From NCBI RefSeq assembly GCF_004752005.1, contig NZ_CP038493.1, forward strand, positions 3,372,302 through 3,436,301: DNA of 64,000 bases. The letters are read 5' to 3'. This DNA is from Thalassotalea sp. HSM 43 (lineage in GTDB: Bacteria; Pseudomonadota; Gammaproteobacteria; Enterobacterales; Alteromonadaceae). Shown in pieces: positions 19,356 to 28,849 of the stretch (position 1 is the stretch's first letter; every line of letters begins with the position of its first letter). Position numbers and translations under genes: made by a program. The notes beneath the pieces were generated by a model. That model was not told the DNA's origin. It made no database searches and saw only the letters and a list, made by a program, of their open reading frames with translations.

Positions 19356-19982
19356 GTGATAGGAAGATTGCGCGGCTTGCTTGTTGATAAACAGGCACCG
19401 GAAATATTATTGGAATGTGCCGGCGTTGGTTATGAAGTCACCTTACCGATGACCAGCTTTTATCATCTACCTCAGCTCGGTCAAGAAGCGATTATCTATA
19501 CCCATTTTGCGGTTCGCGAAGACGCGCAGCAATTATATGGTTTTGCCAATCAAACAGAACGTAAGCTATTTCGTTTACTGATTAAGGTCAATGGCGTCGG
19601 GCCAAAACTGGCGTTAGCTATCTTATCAAACATGTCGGCAAATCAGTTTGTTCATTGCGTAAATCTTGATGACGTCACTACCATAGTAAAAATTCCTGGG
19701 GTAGGTAAGAAAACCGCAGAGCGCCTGCTCATTGAAATGCGCGATAAATTAAAAGACTGGGGACTCGATATTGAAACGCCGGTCACTGATGCCATTAGCT
19801 TAGATATGATGGACGGCGAAGTAGCTATTGCGACGGTAACAACAGCGAAAGAAGATGCCATTACCGCACTGGTGTCGCTGGGCTATAAACCGGCACAGGC
19901 TGATAAAGCGGTAAAAGCGGTATATCAGCAAGAAATGAGTTCTGAAGAGCTTATTCGTGATGCCTTGAAATCGATGTTATAA
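19356..19982 (+). CDS. ruvA: Holliday junction branch migration protein RuvA
   Basis: Tetrameric junction-binding subunit that loads RuvB. The 208 residues begin MIGRLRGLL and contain the two helix-hairpin-helix motifs ([13 protein letters not shown] and [16 protein letters not shown]) and a C-terminal RuvB-binding domain after an acidic linker. The start is GTG, with AGGA about 9 nt upstream. It forms an operon with ruvB 11 bp downstream. Confidence 0.97.
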   Translation: MIGRLRGLLVDKQAPEILLECAGVGYEVTLPMTSFYHLPQLGQEAIIYTHFAVREDAQQLYGFANQTERKLFRLLIKVNGVGPKLALAILSNMSANQFVHCVNLDDVTTIVKIPGVGKKTAERLLIEMRDKLKDWGLDIETPVTDAISLDMMDGEVAIATVTTAKEDAITALVSLGYKPAQADKAVKAVYQQEMSSEELIRDALKSML

Positions 19983-19993
19983 GTTAAAGAATT

Positions 19994-21001
19994 ATGATTG
20001 AAGCGGATCGTTTAATACAACCTACGTTAAGTAAAGAAGAAGAAACCATCGATAGGGCAATACGCCCGAAAATGCTTGCCGATTACACTGGTCAAGACCA
20101 TGTAAAAGAGCAGATGGAAATCTTTATTCAAGCAGCAAAAAAGCGCGAAGAGCCGCTTGATCATCTGCTGATCTTTGGGCCTCCAGGCTTAGGTAAAACC
20201 ACGCTTGCCAATATCGTTGCTAATGAAATGGGCGTTAATATACGTACCACCTCGGGCCCGGTATTAGAAAAGGCCGGTGACTTAGCGGCATTGTTAACCA
20301 ACCTTGAAGAGAACGATGTTCTTTTTATTGATGAAATTCACCGTTTAAGCCCAATGGTGGAAGAAATTCTTTATCCCGCGATGGAAGATTATCAACTCGA
20401 CATCATGATTGGTGAAGGTCCGGCAGCACGTTCGATCAAACTTGATTTGCCACCGTTCACATTGATTGGCGCGACAACCCGTGCCGGCGCATTAACGTCG
20501 CCATTACGAGACCGTTTTGGTATCGTGCAACGTTTAGAATTTTATAAAGTAAGTGACTTAAAGCACATCATTTCCCGTAGCGCGCATTTCTTAAATGTAG
20601 AAATGGATGACGATGGTGCTTTAGAAGTTGCCAAACGCTCTCGCGGCACCCCTCGAATTGCCAACCGATTGTTACGTCGTGTGCGTGATTATGCCGAAGT
20701 CAAAGCCGATGGTGTTGCCAATCAAGACGTTTCAGCTAGAGCGTTAAATATGCTTGAGGTTGACTCGGAAGGTTTTGATTTAATGGATCGCAAGTTATTG
20801 CTGGCCATTATGGAGAAATTTGATGGTGGACCGGTAGGGCTCGATAATATCGCTGCGGCAATTGGTGAAGAACGAGAAACCATTGAAGACGTTATTGAAC
20901 CTTTCTTGATTCAACAAGGCTTTTTGCAACGCACCCCAAGAGGTCGTATTGTCACGTCCAAGGCGTATTTGCATTTTGGTCTTGATATGCCGGAACGCTA
21001 A
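19994..21001 (+). CDS. ruvB: Holliday junction helicase RuvB
   Basis: Hexameric AAA+ motor that drives branch migration on RuvA-bound junctions. The 335 residues show Walker [12 protein letters not shown], Walker [10 protein letters not shown], sensor 1 [10 protein letters not shown], arginine finger region SPLRDRFG and a C-terminal winged helix ([22 protein letters not shown]). It is last gene of ruvAB and converges on the MocA/XdhC pair. No strong terminator hairpin is seen after it. Confidence 0.98.
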   Translation: MIEADRLIQPTLSKEEETIDRAIRPKMLADYTGQDHVKEQMEIFIQAAKKREEPLDHLLIFGPPGLGKTTLANIVANEMGVNIRTTSGPVLEKAGDLAALLTNLEENDVLFIDEIHRLSPMVEEILYPAMEDYQLDIMIGEGPAARSIKLDLPPFTLIGATTRAGALTSPLRDRFGIVQRLEFYKVSDLKHIISRSAHFLNVEMDDDGALEVAKRSRGTPRIANRLLRRVRDYAEVKADGVANQDVSARALNMLEVDSEGFDLMDRKLLLAIMEKFDGGPVGLDNIAAAIGEERETIEDVIEPFLIQQGFLQRTPRGRIVTSKAYLHFGLDMPER

Positions 21002-21036
21002 TTGGTTTTTACGCGTTAGCGCAAAACTTGTTAAGC

Positions 21037-21092
21037 GTCTCTTTTATTGAGCTTGTTTAGATACTTATTTAGAGACTTTATTTAGACTTTTG
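21037..21092. repeat. Imperfect direct repeats at the ruvB/mocA junction
   Basis: Three near-copies of TTTAGA(G)ACTTTA spaced about 13 bp occur between the convergent ruvB and MocA-like genes, the last running into the end of the latter. No clear hairpin terminator is present in this 76-bp gap. Confidence 0.4.
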
Positions 21093-21668
21093 AGAGAGTT
21101 GCTCAGGGCGATCATAGTCGGTTATGGTGCCCTTATCGTCGACTTCCACAGTGATCAACTGTGCACTATTAGCTTTTATAATATGTGCCGCGCCACTATC
21201 TCCACAAAGCTTAATCAACTGCTGAAAATACGGTTTAGAAAACCCCACAGGGTGACCATGTTGTGCCCGATATGTTGGCCGAATGATATGCTCAGGCAAC
21301 ACCGCCTGTTTTAATGAAATAATGCTTTGCCCACGAATGTCTGGCATATCCGCTAGAAACACCCATACCCAAGCAACCGCCGATTGTTGAGTGATGCGCG
21401 ACATTGCCGCCGCTAGACTGCTACCCAAACCTATATCGACCGCCGGTGCTGCGATTAATTGAATTGCCTTATCGTCTATTAATTCGATAAGTTTTGCATC
21501 CTCGTGACGATGCACTAAATAGACAGTGTCAAAATGGCACTTTACTGTTGCCAGTGTTTGCAACAGCAATGGTGGTTCACCAACAAAACGTTTATCTGCA
21601 CCAAATCGTCTGGAATAACCGGCGGCTAAAATGATCGCAACGTGTTGCTCTGGCAGGTCTGTCATCAT
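21078..21668 (-). CDS. MobA-like nucleotidyltransferase (MocA family)
   Basis: NTP-transferase-fold protein, probably a molybdenum cofactor cytidylyl- or guanylyltransferase. The 196 residues show the N-terminal nucleotide-binding motif ILAAGYSRRFGADKR, FLADMPDIRGQSI with the metal-binding Asp, and GHPVGFSKPYF. Its start overlaps the XdhC-like stop by 4 bp (ATGA), so they form a coupled operon. No molybdoenzyme gene is in view, so the served hydroxylase (xanthine dehydrogenase-type) must be elsewhere or absent. Confidence 0.85.
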   Translation of the reverse strand: MMTDLPEQHVAIILAAGYSRRFGADKRFVGEPPLLLQTLATVKCHFDTVYLVHRHEDAKLIELIDDKAIQLIAAPAVDIGLGSSLAAAMSRITQQSAVAWVWVFLADMPDIRGQSIISLKQAVLPEHIIRPTYRAQHGHPVGFSKPYFQQLIKLCGDSGAAHIIKANSAQLITVEVDDKGTITDYDRPEQLSQKSK

Positions 21669-22660
21669 AACTCTTGTTTACTTACACCGTGTCGCACACG
21701 AATAATATCAGCCATGGTGGCAATGGCGATTTCTACTGGTGTTTTACTGCCGATGTGCAAACCAATTGGCGCATTAAGGCGGCTTAATTGCTGGTCATTA
21801 AAACCGCATATACGTTTTAATCGTTCTAAACGTTTCTCTGTGGTGCGCACGGAGCCCATGGCTCCGATATAAAATGCTTTGCTTTCAAATACCGTCATTA
21901 ATGCGACATCATCTAATCTTGGATCGTGGGCTAAGGCCAATACTGCACTATTGGCTGTCGTGTATTGACTGACAAAGTCATCTGGGGACATCCAGGTAAT
22001 ATCCACACCGCCGCGTTTCTTGTCGAACTGCCAGGTATTGCTGAGTTCTTTGCGCATGTCACACACTTTGACGTTAAAACCACTTAATAACCCGAGGCGA
22101 GCGATTTGTTCGCTAACCAAGCCTATACCAATTAACAATAATTGAAATATCTCCTGATAATGCAGCGTAATGTCATCGCCAATTTGTTCAACGTTTTGCA
22201 AAGGCTTAGCGTCAGTGTCGATAGCGCACAGTTGCCGCGATTGGGAGTCTAAGCGTACCATTCTTTGATAGGGGCGCTGGGCATGTGCTAAGTCTAACCA
22301 TTGTTGAAAGTAAGCCCGCTCAATTTGGTTGGCGTCAACGTATTCAATAAGCAATTGGATCCGTCCACCACAAGGCAGTTCAGCATAACTGGCGGCTTGT
22401 TGGCCATGTTCGCCGTAAACAAAGGTTTGATTACATTTGTTAAAATAATCGTTATTTAGCATATCAACAAATGCGTCTTCTAGGCAGCCACCAGATATGG
22501 AACCAAACCGTTGTACACCGTCAGTGATAAATAGTGAGCCTATAGGGCGGGGGGCTGAACCATAAGTATTAGTAATCGTACACAACCAAAAGCTGTGATT
22601 ATTGCTTAATAAGGTATTGGCATGTTCTAAAACGGTTATATCGGTAAGTTGCATGAGCAT
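21665..22660 (-). CDS. XdhC/CoxI-family molybdenum hydroxylase maturation protein
   Basis: Factor that binds modified molybdenum cofactor and inserts it, after sulfuration, into xanthine dehydrogenase-type enzymes. The 331 residues include the N-terminal XdhC/CoxI domain with GSAPRPIGSLF and SGGCLEDAF, and a C-terminal Rossmann domain with LLIGIGLVSEQIARL and a YIGAMGS segment near NAPIGLHIGSKTPVEIAIATMADI. It heads a two-gene operon with the MocA-like protein. The upstream minus-strand terminator at 22711-22741 lies between it and the proposed sRNA promoter. Confidence 0.88.
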   Translation of the reverse strand: MLMQLTDITVLEHANTLLSNNHSFWLCTITNTYGSAPRPIGSLFITDGVQRFGSISGGCLEDAFVDMLNNDYFNKCNQTFVYGEHGQQAASYAELPCGGRIQLLIEYVDANQIERAYFQQWLDLAHAQRPYQRMVRLDSQSRQLCAIDTDAKPLQNVEQIGDDITLHYQEIFQLLLIGIGLVSEQIARLGLLSGFNVKVCDMRKELSNTWQFDKKRGGVDITWMSPDDFVSQYTTANSAVLALAHDPRLDDVALMTVFESKAFYIGAMGSVRTTEKRLERLKRICGFNDQQLSRLNAPIGLHIGSKTPVEIAIATMADIIRVRHGVSKQEL

Positions 22661-22710
22661 ATTAAGTTGAAAGCATTGCTTATAACTTACTGATTAATTG
22701 TTTATTTGGC

Positions 22711-22741
22711 AAAAAAAAAGCCCACTTGAATTCAAGTGGGC
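22711..22741 (-). terminator. Minus-strand intrinsic terminator upstream of xdhC
   Basis: Palindromic stem GCCCACTTGAA/TTCAAGTGGGC followed on the minus strand by nine T residues. No protein gene lies upstream to be terminated, which is why a small RNA is proposed. Confidence 0.85.
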
Positions 22742-22814
22742 ACAACAATAAGAGTTGATAGTAGGAAGTTAAATAAATCCAGGAACAATAAATAACAAGA
22801 GATGTTTCTGAGAT
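22711..22814 (-). ncRNA. Candidate small RNA, about 104 nt
   Basis: On the minus strand a -10 TAGAAT (22826-22821), a TTGTTG -35 (22849-22844, 17-bp spacer) and a GCGCGC discriminator of stable-RNA type are followed, about 70 nt later, by a perfect 11-bp hairpin (22720-22741, sequence centred on GAATTC) and nine U residues. No ORF lies between. The body is A+U-rich with two UUCCU segments that could pair with Shine-Dalgarno sequences, as in Hfq-dependent sRNAs. I do not recognise a known family. An alternative is an attenuated leader of xdhC. Confidence 0.55.
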
Positions 22815-22820
22815 GCGCGC

Positions 22821-22849
22821 ATTCTATAGAGATTTTTTTTCAGCAACAA
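22821..22849 (-). promoter_or_regulatory. Promoter of candidate sRNA
   Basis: Minus strand: -35 TTGTTG, 17-bp spacer, -10 TAGAAT, then GCGCGC. The G+C-rich discriminator resembles that of the two tRNA promoters in this window. Confidence 0.5.
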
Positions 22850-22980
22850 ACAAGATTTTTTTGATTTTCACATAAGAAAATCTAATGTGAAATGGGTGGT
22901 GTGAAAAAAATGACTAAATATGCAGTTGTTGCCGTAATGTATGCGTATAAAGCCTGATTGTTAAATATTTATTAACGTTT

Positions 22981-23001
22981 TAGGTCACCCAAAGTGACCT
23001 A
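22981..23001. promoter_or_regulatory. Hairpin upstream of ybgC
   Basis: Perfect 8-bp inverted repeat TAGGTCAC/GTGACCTA with a 5-nt spacer, about 170 bp before ybgC. It lacks a T-run, so it is an operator or RNA structure rather than a terminator. Confidence 0.4.
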
Positions 23002-23171
23002 TTATGGATAACAAAAATTTGCGCTAATTCTTGCCTTCGCATTTTTTCGCCATTTTTTTTGTTGTATTGCTTATAAAATCTGCAAAAAATAACCGCCTGC
23101 ACTTGAGGCCAAGGCCAGATATGACGTAAGATAGGGCCTTATAGTTGTGGTAGCCACTCAAAGAACCATTC

Positions 23172-23585
23172 ATGGATAAAAATAATAATTTTACCTATCA
23201 GCTCCGAGTTTATTACGAAGACACCGATGCCGGTGGCATAGTTTATTATGCAAACTATTTAAAGTTTGCTGAACGTGCGCGCACAGAATGGTTACGAGCC
23301 TTAGGTATTAACCAATCTTTTTTTCTTGAACAAAAACTTGGCTTCGTGGTCAGAAAAGTAGAAATGGATAACAAAGCGTCCGCAAAACTGGATGACTTAC
23401 TAACCATAACAACAACAATTTCGAATTTAAAAAAGGCAAGTTTGCAATTTAAGCAAGATATACACAACCAAGACGGTGTGCTGTTGTGCAGTATCTCTGT
23501 GTTGGTTGCTAGTGTGAATTTAGAAAAAGCCCGACCTTGCCCGATTCCTCAAGTCATATTAGGAGCATTAACCAGTGCACGCTGA
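23172..23585 (+). CDS. ybgC: Tol-Pal system-associated acyl-CoA thioesterase
   Basis: Hot-dog fold thioesterase that starts the tol-pal operon in most gammaproteobacteria. The 137 residues have the family's catalytic Asp and motif [19 protein letters not shown] near residue 14-32. Its stop overlaps the tolQ GTG start by 11 bp. The function is linked to the inner-membrane phospholipid side of the Tol system, but the physiological substrate is not settled. Confidence 0.95.
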   Translation: MDKNNNFTYQLRVYYEDTDAGGIVYYANYLKFAERARTEWLRALGINQSFFLEQKLGFVVRKVEMDNKASAKLDDLLTITTTISNLKKASLQFKQDIHNQDGVLLCSISVLVASVNLEKARPCPIPQVILGALTSAR

Positions 23586-24276
23586 ACTATCGTTTTTTGA
23601 TTTATTTTTGCAAGCCAGTTTACTCGTAAAAGCAGTAATGTTGACCTTACTAGGTTTCTCTATTGCTTCATGGACCATGATCATTCAGCGTTCAAAAGTT
23701 TTAAATAATGCCAAGAATCATGCCCAATCATTTGAAGATAAATTCTGGTCAGGCGCTGATCTAAGTAAGTTATATAAAGAAATCAATTCTCGAGGCAATT
23801 TTGTCGGCCTAGAAAGTCTATTTGTTTCCGGCTTTAAAGAATTTGCCCGCATTCGTAAAAACCCAGGCGCGTCGTCTCAGGAAGTCGTTGATGGTACTCA
23901 CCGCGCCATGCGCGTCGCCTTATCTCGCGAGGTTGACGAATTAGAAACCCACCTATCATTTTTAGCGACAGTTGGTTCAATCAGTCCATATATTGGTTTG
24001 TTTGGTACGGTTTGGGGGATCATGAATTCATTTATTGCCTTAGGTGCTGTACAACAAGCAACCCTAGCCATGGTTGCACCTGGTATTGCCGAAGCCTTGA
24101 TCGCAACGGCGATGGGATTATTTGCTGCGATTCCTGCGGTAATGGCGTTTAACCGTTTCTCACACAGCGTTGAAAAGCTAGAGAACAGTTACGGTAACTT
24201 TATGGAAGAGTTTTCCAGCATTTTACAACGTCAGTCTGTGGCTATGTCACAACAATCTCAGCAACCTGCTCAGTAA
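23575..24276 (+). CDS. tolQ: Tol-Pal protein TolQ
   Basis: Inner-membrane proton-channel subunit homologous to ExbB/MotA that energises TolA with TolR. The 233 residues have three membrane segments (about 15-36, 135-155 and 170-190), including conserved [17 protein letters not shown]. The start is GTG at 23575, inside the end of ybgC, with a purine-rich TTAGGAG site about 7-8 nt upstream. TolR follows after 15 bp. Confidence 0.97.
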   Translation: MHAELSFFDLFLQASLLVKAVMLTLLGFSIASWTMIIQRSKVLNNAKNHAQSFEDKFWSGADLSKLYKEINSRGNFVGLESLFVSGFKEFARIRKNPGASSQEVVDGTHRAMRVALSREVDELETHLSFLATVGSISPYIGLFGTVWGIMNSFIALGAVQQATLAMVAPGIAEALIATAMGLFAAIPAVMAFNRFSHSVEKLENSYGNFMEEFSSILQRQSVAMSQQSQQPAQ

Positions 24277-24291
24277 TTCGGGAGAGCGACT

Positions 24292-24714
24292 ATGTATGTT
24301 CGTTCCAAACGCAAACGCGTAGCTGAGATCAACGTTGTTCCTTATATTGACGTGATGCTGGTCTTGCTGATTATTTTTATGGTAACAGCACCTTTGATTA
24401 CACAAGGGGTAAAGGTCGACTTACCAAAAGCGGATTCAGAGGCACTATCGGAAGATTCTAAAACACCTTTGGTAGCCAGTGTTGATGCTAATGGTCGTTT
24501 TTATCTAAACGTTGGTGAAAGCAAAAGTGAGCCGTTAGAGCCTGATGAGCTCGCGACCTTGGTTAAGGCGCGACTCACCGTAGACCCTGAAACACCCGTG
24601 GTGGTTAATGGTGATGGTAATGTTAATTACAATTCCGTTATTCAGCTTATGGTGTTGTTGCAAAACGCTGGTGTGCCTTCGGTTGGTTTGATGACTGAGT
24701 CACCGGAGAGTTAA
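24292..24714 (+). CDS. tolR: Tol-Pal protein TolR
   Basis: ExbD-like stator subunit with one N-terminal membrane helix and a periplasmic domain. The 140 residues show the conserved INVVPYIDVMLVLLIIFMV helix, in which the Asp carries protons. GGGAGAG precedes the ATG. TolA begins 4 bp downstream. Confidence 0.97.
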   Translation: MYVRSKRKRVAEINVVPYIDVMLVLLIIFMVTAPLITQGVKVDLPKADSEALSEDSKTPLVASVDANGRFYLNVGESKSEPLEPDELATLVKARLTVDPETPVVVNGDGNVNYNSVIQLMVLLQNAGVPSVGLMTESPES

Positions 24715-24718
24715 TCGC

Positions 24719-25711
24719 GTGAACGTTATCAAGAAGATGATTGCTAATTTAGTCGATAGATGTATGGGCATATTTACCTATCTACCCGACGGCAAAACCA
24801 TCAAGCAAAATTACCTAATCGCCCTTGGTGCAGCGGTGGTTGTTCATGCGGTATTTGCGATTATTTTGATGGCAAACACTGATTTTTCGCCAAAGCAAAA
24901 GCCGACACCGAAACCGCAATTGCAGGTTATTGATGCGGTGGTTGTTGATCAATCGAAGTTGCAGCAACAGGTAGATAAGCTCAAACGCGAACAACAAAGA
25001 GCGAAAGAGCGTGAGCAAAAACGTATTAAGGATCTTGAACGCCGTGCTGACGATGCGCGCAAGAAGCGTCAAGCCGAAGCGGATCGCATTAAAAAGTTAG
25101 AAAGCGATCGTAAGAAAAAAGAAGTTGAACGCAAAAAAGCTGAAGACGCTGCGAGAACGGCGAAAGCCAAAGCAGCCGCTGCAGAAAAAGCGCGACAAAA
25201 GAAAGTTGCTGAGCGCAAACAGGCTGAAAAAGCGGCAGCTGATGCAAAAGCGAAACGTGAACGTGAAGAAGAAGCGGCACGTCAAGCTGAAGCGGAGCGA
25301 CGTCGTAAGAAAGCCGAGCAAGAGCGCAAGCAAAAAGAAGCGGCAGAGCGAGCCGAGCAAGAACGTTTGTTAGAACAACAAATGCAAGAAGAGATGGCGG
25401 CGCGTCAAAGCGCTCGAAGCCAACAGGTGATGAGCGAAGTTGATAAATACAGTGCCTTGATTGTGCAATCTATTGAGCGCAACTTTATTCAGGACGAGGC
25501 CACAATGCGCGGTAAATCCTGTAAAGTACGTATTAAGCTGGCTTCTAGCGGCTTTGTTATTAGCGCATCTGCGGTCGAAGGCGATAGAGCGGTTTGCCAA
25601 GAAGCGGTTAAAGCAGTTAATAAGGCCGGAACTTTGCCTGTATCGAAAGATCCGTTAGTGTTTGAACAACTAGAAAACATCATCATTACTTACGCACCAG
25701 AGTTTAATTAA
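24719..25711 (+). CDS. tolA: Tol-Pal protein TolA
   Basis: Links inner membrane to Pal and the outer membrane during cell constriction. The 330-residue protein has an N-terminal membrane helix (about 32-52), a long Ala/Lys/Glu/Arg-rich helical rod (about 78-245) and a C-terminal globular domain containing the two cysteines in [10 protein letters not shown] and RAVCQEAV. The start is GTG. The rod's repetitive codons make the gene's composition unusual, which is normal for tolA. Confidence 0.96.
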   Translation: MNVIKKMIANLVDRCMGIFTYLPDGKTIKQNYLIALGAAVVVHAVFAIILMANTDFSPKQKPTPKPQLQVIDAVVVDQSKLQQQVDKLKREQQRAKEREQKRIKDLERRADDARKKRQAEADRIKKLESDRKKKEVERKKAEDAARTAKAKAAAAEKARQKKVAERKQAEKAAADAKAKREREEEAARQAEAERRRKKAEQERKQKEAAERAEQERLLEQQMQEEMAARQSARSQQVMSEVDKYSALIVQSIERNFIQDEATMRGKSCKVRIKLASSGFVISASAVEGDRAVCQEAVKAVNKAGTLPVSKDPLVFEQLENIIITYAPEFN

Positions 25712-25719
25712 AGAAGACT

Positions 25720-27075
25720 ATGCTAAAAAAATTATTATTAACCTTATCTTTATGTTGCTTGGCTTTAACGAAAGCCCATGCTGAACTGGAGTTGGTGATC
25801 ACCGGCGGTGTTAATACCGCAAGACCGATTGCCGTATTGCCTTTTTCGTATGATGGCGCAGAGCCATTGCCGCAAGACATCGCTAAAATTATCAGTGAAG
25901 ATTTATTGCGCAGTGGCAAGTTTAACCCAGTAGCCACTATGAACATGCCACAGGCACCATCTAAGGTTGAAGACATTGACTACCAAGCGTGGGCGTCAAT
26001 GGGCGTAGAAGCCTTGGTGATGGGCGAGATTGAAAAGACCGACGATGGTCGCTTTTTGGTTTCATTCAAATTGGTCGACATTATTCGTGGTCAAATGACC
26101 GGCGGCGAAGGGCAAGCATTGCAAAATGGCCAGTTAGTGCAAGGTAATTCCCATGTATTAGTTAATTCTCGTCCAACCCAGTACATCACAGCCAATTTAT
26201 TGCGTCCTAAAGCGCATCAAATTTCTGATGTTGTCTATGAAAAACTAACTGGTACACGTGGTGCCTTCTTAACCAAAATTGCGTACATTGTCGTACGCGA
26301 TAGTGGCGCTAAGCCATATCAGTTAGTTATGGCGGATTATGACGGTTATAACGAACAAGTCTTATTAAGCTCGTCTGAGCCTCTGATGTCACCAACTTGG
26401 TCTCCAGATGGCACAAAGTTGGCTTACGTGACCTTTGAAAAACGTCAAGCGCAAATATATATTCAGAATATTTACACCGCTGAACGCGAGGTTCTTTCTA
26501 GCTATAAAGGCATCAATGGTGCACCTCGTTGGTCGCCTGATGGCAAAAACATGGCACTGGTATTATCTAAAGATGGTAACCCAGAAGTTTATGTTATGGC
26601 ATTGGAAACTAAAAAGTTACGTCGTATTACCCGCCACAGAGCGATTGATACTGAACCAAATTGGTCGCCTGATGGAAAATCTTTGATTTTTACATCAGAA
26701 CGGGGTGGAAAACCGCAACTATATCGCGTAAATTTAGCTGATGGTAAAGTGAGACGTCTGACGTTTGATGGTGAGATGAATCTAGGCGGTTCAATCACTC
26801 CAGATGGCAGTCAGCTGGTTATGGTGAACAGAACACAAGGACAATACCATCTTGCCAAACAAGAGCTAAGCTCGTACGCGCAAGTTCAGGTGCTAACCAA
26901 AACGCGCCTGGATGAATCACCAAGTATTGCGCCCAATGGCGGCATGATAATTTACAGTACCCTGCACGGTAATCGTCAGGTACTGGGACTTGTGTCTGTG
27001 GACGGTCGTTTTAAGGCCCGCTTACCGGCTAAAAATGGCCAGGTAAAATCACCGGCATGGTCACCGTTTTTATAA
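25720..27075 (+). CDS. tolB: Tol-Pal protein TolB
   Basis: Periplasmic protein that binds Pal. The 451 residues start with a signal peptide ([17 protein letters not shown], cleavage about residue 21). An N-terminal alpha/beta domain follows, then a six-bladed propeller visible as repeated W-SPDG motifs ([39 protein letters not shown]). It lies 8 bp after tolA in the same operon. Confidence 0.97.
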   Translation: MLKKLLLTLSLCCLALTKAHAELELVITGGVNTARPIAVLPFSYDGAEPLPQDIAKIISEDLLRSGKFNPVATMNMPQAPSKVEDIDYQAWASMGVEALVMGEIEKTDDGRFLVSFKLVDIIRGQMTGGEGQALQNGQLVQGNSHVLVNSRPTQYITANLLRPKAHQISDVVYEKLTGTRGAFLTKIAYIVVRDSGAKPYQLVMADYDGYNEQVLLSSSEPLMSPTWSPDGTKLAYVTFEKRQAQIYIQNIYTAEREVLSSYKGINGAPRWSPDGKNMALVLSKDGNPEVYVMALETKKLRRITRHRAIDTEPNWSPDGKSLIFTSERGGKPQLYRVNLADGKVRRLTFDGEMNLGGSITPDGSQLVMVNRTQGQYHLAKQELSSYAQVQVLTKTRLDESPSIAPNGGMIIYSTLHGNRQVLGLVSVDGRFKARLPAKNGQVKSPAWSPFL

Positions 27076-27123
27076 GAACAATAAATTTAAAATAATAAAA
27101 TTTATATTAATTAAGGAAACATA

Positions 27124-27666
27124 ATGCGTTTAAATAAATTAGTAAAAAGCATGGCAGTAGCTTTGCCAATGTTGGCTCTAGCAGCCTGTTCTTCAAACGA
27201 TACCACTGATGAAGAAGCACAAATTGCAGCAAATAATGCAGCGGCTCAAGCACAAGCTGAGCAAGAAGCTGCAGAAGCGGCAAAAGCAGCTGAAATTGCT
27301 CGCCTAGAGCAAATCAAGCAAGAAGAAGCTGAAAAGCTTTCTGCTTCTAACACAGTTTACTTCGATTTCGATACTGCGAAATTAGACACGTCTGTAACGT
27401 CTATCTTAGATATGCACGCTACATTTTTAGTGAAAAACTCTAACACTAAAGTTGTTATCGAAGGTCACGCCGATGAGCGTGGTACGCCTGAATACAACAT
27501 CGCTCTTGGCGAGCGTCGTGCACAAGCCGTACAAAAATACCTAGAAAACTCTGGTGTACTTTCTTCACAAATTGAAACTGTATCTTACGGTGAAGAAAAG
27601 CCAGCGGTTAACGATCGCTCAGAAGGTGCGTTCGCTAAAAACCGTCGCGCTGTATTGGTATACTAA
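27124..27666 (+). CDS. pal: Peptidoglycan-associated lipoprotein Pal
   Basis: Outer-membrane lipoprotein that binds peptidoglycan and TolB. The 180 residues start with a lipoprotein signal ending in lipobox LALAAC (C22), then an acidic Ala/Glu-rich linker with coiled-coil character, and a C-terminal OmpA-like domain (VVIEGHADERGTPEYNIALG). An AAGGAAAC site precedes the ATG. Confidence 0.97.
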   Translation: MRLNKLVKSMAVALPMLALAACSSNDTTDEEAQIAANNAAAQAQAEQEAAEAAKAAEIARLEQIKQEEAEKLSASNTVYFDFDTAKLDTSVTSILDMHATFLVKNSNTKVVIEGHADERGTPEYNIALGERRAQAVQKYLENSGVLSSQIETVSYGEEKPAVNDRSEGAFAKNRRAVLVY

Positions 27667-27683
27667 TTCAGGCGGAATAATCG

Positions 27684-28445
27684 ATGAAATCGTATAAACT
27701 TCTTTTAGGTTTTGCGGTTGCAGCAGGTGCCAATAGTGCACTTGCTGCTGAACCTGCCCCTGTCCTCGACATTAACGAGCAATCGGCTAATGTTAATCAA
27801 TCTCAACCTACCGATGTCGAATCATTGCAGCGCATGTTGCAAGTACGAAATCGAGCGCTGATCGATATGCAACAGCAAATCGATGACTTACAAACGGAAG
27901 TCAGTGAGCTAAGGGGTGTAACCGAAGAGCAAGCCTATACGATTAATCAAATCCTGCAGCGTCAACGTGAGCTATATCAGGAGATTGATCGTCGATTATC
28001 ACAAGCACCAGCAGCTGCTGCATCGAATGCAGGTGGTGCTTCTCAATCGTCAATAGATTACTCTTCCAATCTAACTGAGAATCAGTCCTATGATCGTGCC
28101 GTTAATCTGGTCTTAAAAGAGAAACGCTATGATCAAGCGATTGCTGAGTTCAAAAACTTTACTCAACAGTATCCGAACTCGAGTTATTCAGCGAATGCCC
28201 ATTATTGGTTAGGGCAATTGTTGTTTAATAAGGCCGATCTAAGCGGTGCAGAAGCAGAATTTAATATAGTTATCAATAACTATGAAAGTTCTACTAAGCG
28301 CAGTGATGCGATGTTGAAACTGGGCATGGTCGCACAAAAACAAGGAAATAATGCAAAAGCAAAATCCCTGTTCGAACGTGTTATCTCAGAATATGCCGGA
28401 TCTTCGGCAGCTCAATTGGCAAAAGCACGTTTAGCCAGTCTATAA
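27684..28445 (+). CDS. cpoB: Cell division coordinator CpoB (YbgF)
   Basis: Periplasmic protein that couples Tol-Pal action with PBP1B peptidoglycan synthesis. The 253 residues have a signal peptide (cleavage after ALAA), an N-terminal trimerising coiled coil (about 45-110, LQRMLQVRNRALIDMQQQID) and a C-terminal TPR domain (YDRAVNLVLKEKRYDQAI, SANAHYWLGQLLFNK, AKARLASL). It is last gene of the Tol-Pal operon and is followed by a terminator. Confidence 0.95.
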   Translation: MKSYKLLLGFAVAAGANSALAAEPAPVLDINEQSANVNQSQPTDVESLQRMLQVRNRALIDMQQQIDDLQTEVSELRGVTEEQAYTINQILQRQRELYQEIDRRLSQAPAAAASNAGGASQSSIDYSSNLTENQSYDRAVNLVLKEKRYDQAIAEFKNFTQQYPNSSYSANAHYWLGQLLFNKADLSGAEAEFNIVINNYESSTKRSDAMLKLGMVAQKQGNNAKAKSLFERVISEYAGSSAAQLAKARLASL

Positions 28446-28469
28446 TAATTTGGCAACGTAGGAATTTTT

Positions 28470-28502
28470 AAGGGCAATATCTAAGGATGATTGCCCTTTT
28501 TA
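28470..28502 (+). terminator. Intrinsic terminator after Tol-Pal operon
   Basis: A 9-bp stem (AAGGGCAAT/ATTGCCCTT), 11-nt loop, then T-rich tail, 25 bp after cpoB. Confidence 0.8.
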
Positions 28503-28628
28503 TTCTTATAGGGGAAATAATTAATAGAGCGCTGATGACATATCTTTACAAAATGTGATTATAACTTGCTCTGTTTGCTGACTTTTTGTGCTAACAAACA
28601 GTTTTTTTCAAAAATCTAGAAATTGTTG

Positions 28629-28656
28629 TTGCACTAAAATTTATTATCAGTATCAT
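28629..28656 (+). promoter_or_regulatory. tRNA-Lys operon promoter
   Basis: -35 TTGCAC, 16-bp spacer and -10 TATCAT, followed by a G+C-rich ATGCCCCGCG discriminator typical of stringently controlled stable-RNA promoters. It lies about 40 bp before the first tRNA. Confidence 0.55.
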
Positions 28657-28699
28657 ATGCCCCGCGTTGAGGCGCCAAGCCTTAACTCAAACCTTATGT

Positions 28700-28775
28700 C
28701 GGTCGTTAGCTCAGTTGGTAGAGCAGTTGGCTTTTAACCAATTTGTCGAAGGTTCAAATCCTTCACGACCGACCA
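28700..28775 (+). tRNA. tRNA-Lys (UUU), copy 1
   Basis: A 76-nt cloverleaf with 7-bp acceptor stem (CGGTCGT/ACGACCG), anticodon loop CTTTTAA (anticodon TTT) and encoded CCA. It is first of four identical copies. Confidence 0.97.
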
Positions 28776-28849
28776 CTTTCTTCACCAAGGAAAGTGACTG
28801 TTAACACTACGTTCTCAATAAACCAATATGAGAATGTGAAAATATATAT
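28776..28849 (+). repeat. tRNA-Lys spacer repeat, copy 1
   Basis: About 74 bp (starting CTTTCTTCACCAAGG) that recurs almost unchanged at 29025-29099 and 29176-29250, showing that the tRNA plus its spacer were amplified in tandem. Confidence 0.85.

Larger units (their letters stand above)
22661..23171. other. Divergent xdhC-ybgC intergenic region
   Basis: A 511-bp A+T-rich non-coding stretch. It contains a candidate minus-strand sRNA (22711-22814), an inverted repeat TTTCACAT-N11-ATGTGAAA at 22866-22892, a hairpin TAGGTCAC-N5-GTGACCTA at 22981-23001, and presumably the promoter of the ybgC-tol-pal operon. No ORF is supported. Confidence 0.7.

Noticed and set aside
21001-21078. Terminator between ruvB and the MocA-like gene
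   Set aside because: Only a weak GCG/GCGC pairing without a T-run; not enough to call.
25089-25373. Long alternative-frame ORFs within tolA
   Set aside because: They arise from the repetitive A/G-rich codons of the TolA coiled coil.
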